11,956 bases of DNA from Dermatophilaceae bacterium (GTDB lineage Bacteria > Actinomycetota > Actinomycetes > Actinomycetales > Dermatophilaceae), in the NCBI GenBank assembly GCA_013361975.1, contig JABFXB010000495.1, positions 1 through 11,956 on the forward strand, in the 5' to 3' direction. Positions 11,794-11,956 of the stretch are shown here, piece by piece; the stretch's first letter is position 1; each line of letters opens with the position of its first letter. Made by a program: the position numbers and the translations under genes. The notes under the pieces were generated by a model. That model was not told the origin of the DNA and searched no databases. It was given only the letters and a program-made list of their open reading frames with translations.

Positions 11794-11956
11794 GTGAGCG
11801 CCCTGCGAGCGCGTGCCGGTTTCGGTGCACCTCGGCCCGGCCGTGGCGGGCCCACGGCATCGATGCTCTTGCTGCGGGTTGATGGCCTGGGGGCGCCGGC
11901 CCGGTTGATCATCCTGGTCACGATGCGTGGGTGCAGCGCTCCGGCTGTGCGTCGCT
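11794..11956. other. Window end with no supported gene
   Basis: The last 160 bases stay open in more than one frame on both strands, as GC-rich noncoding DNA often does. No start with a ribosome site, no family motif and no repeat end is visible. It may be leader sequence of the propeller gene or the end of a gene lying beyond the window. Confidence 0.4.

Noticed and set aside
11863..11956. Open plus-strand frame starting at ATG 11863 and running off the window
   Set aside because: No ribosome site, no recognisable motif, and other frames here are also open; too short to support a gene.

Overview
This is a GC-rich (about 70%) chromosomal stretch from an actinobacterium. A stand-alone LigD-type polymerase very close to mycobacterial PolD1, GTG/TTG start codons, two apparently leaderless genes and a propane-locus-like gene set all point that way. 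The codon use and protein style suggest something near the Intrasporangiaceae, but that placement is a guess.

Left part (10-4207). Four minus-strand genes run right to left: a stand-alone NHEJ-type DNA polymerase/primase, a cysteine glutathione peroxidase, and the last two 4-aminobenzoate (folate) genes, pabB and pabC. Upstream of the polymerase lies tRNA-Gly(GCC) on the minus strand, with its own terminator hairpin. It is followed on the plus strand by a small protein with a possible C2HC zinc knuckle.

Central part (4238-9781). A five-gene minus-strand operon contains an amidohydrolase, a MIP18/DUF59 protein, a zinc alcohol dehydrogenase, a DUF1097 membrane protein and an antibiotic-biosynthesis-monooxygenase (ABM) protein. 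It is divergent from a GAF/Fis regulator of the AcoR/MimR type. The regulator and first three genes have the same order as the regulator and distal half of actinobacterial propane monooxygenase (prm/mim) loci. Here the four monooxygenase genes and the GroEL-like chaperonin are absent. A single palindrome between the divergent genes lies at about -52/-53 from a candidate promoter on each side. A tandem array of 11-bp units runs directly into the regulator's start codon.

Right part (9782-11956). A GNAT acetyltransferase, probably translated from a leaderless mRNA, converges on a secreted Asp-box beta-propeller protein. Both stop codons sit in one perfect hairpin. The last 200 bases hold only the propeller gene's leader and no gene I can support.

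I saw no CRISPR array, insertion sequence, prophage gene or rRNA. The most interesting material is the monooxygenase-less propane-type module with its control region. Other notable points are the ATPase-dead regulator, the altered metal site of the amidohydrolase and an 8-base motif that recurs five times.
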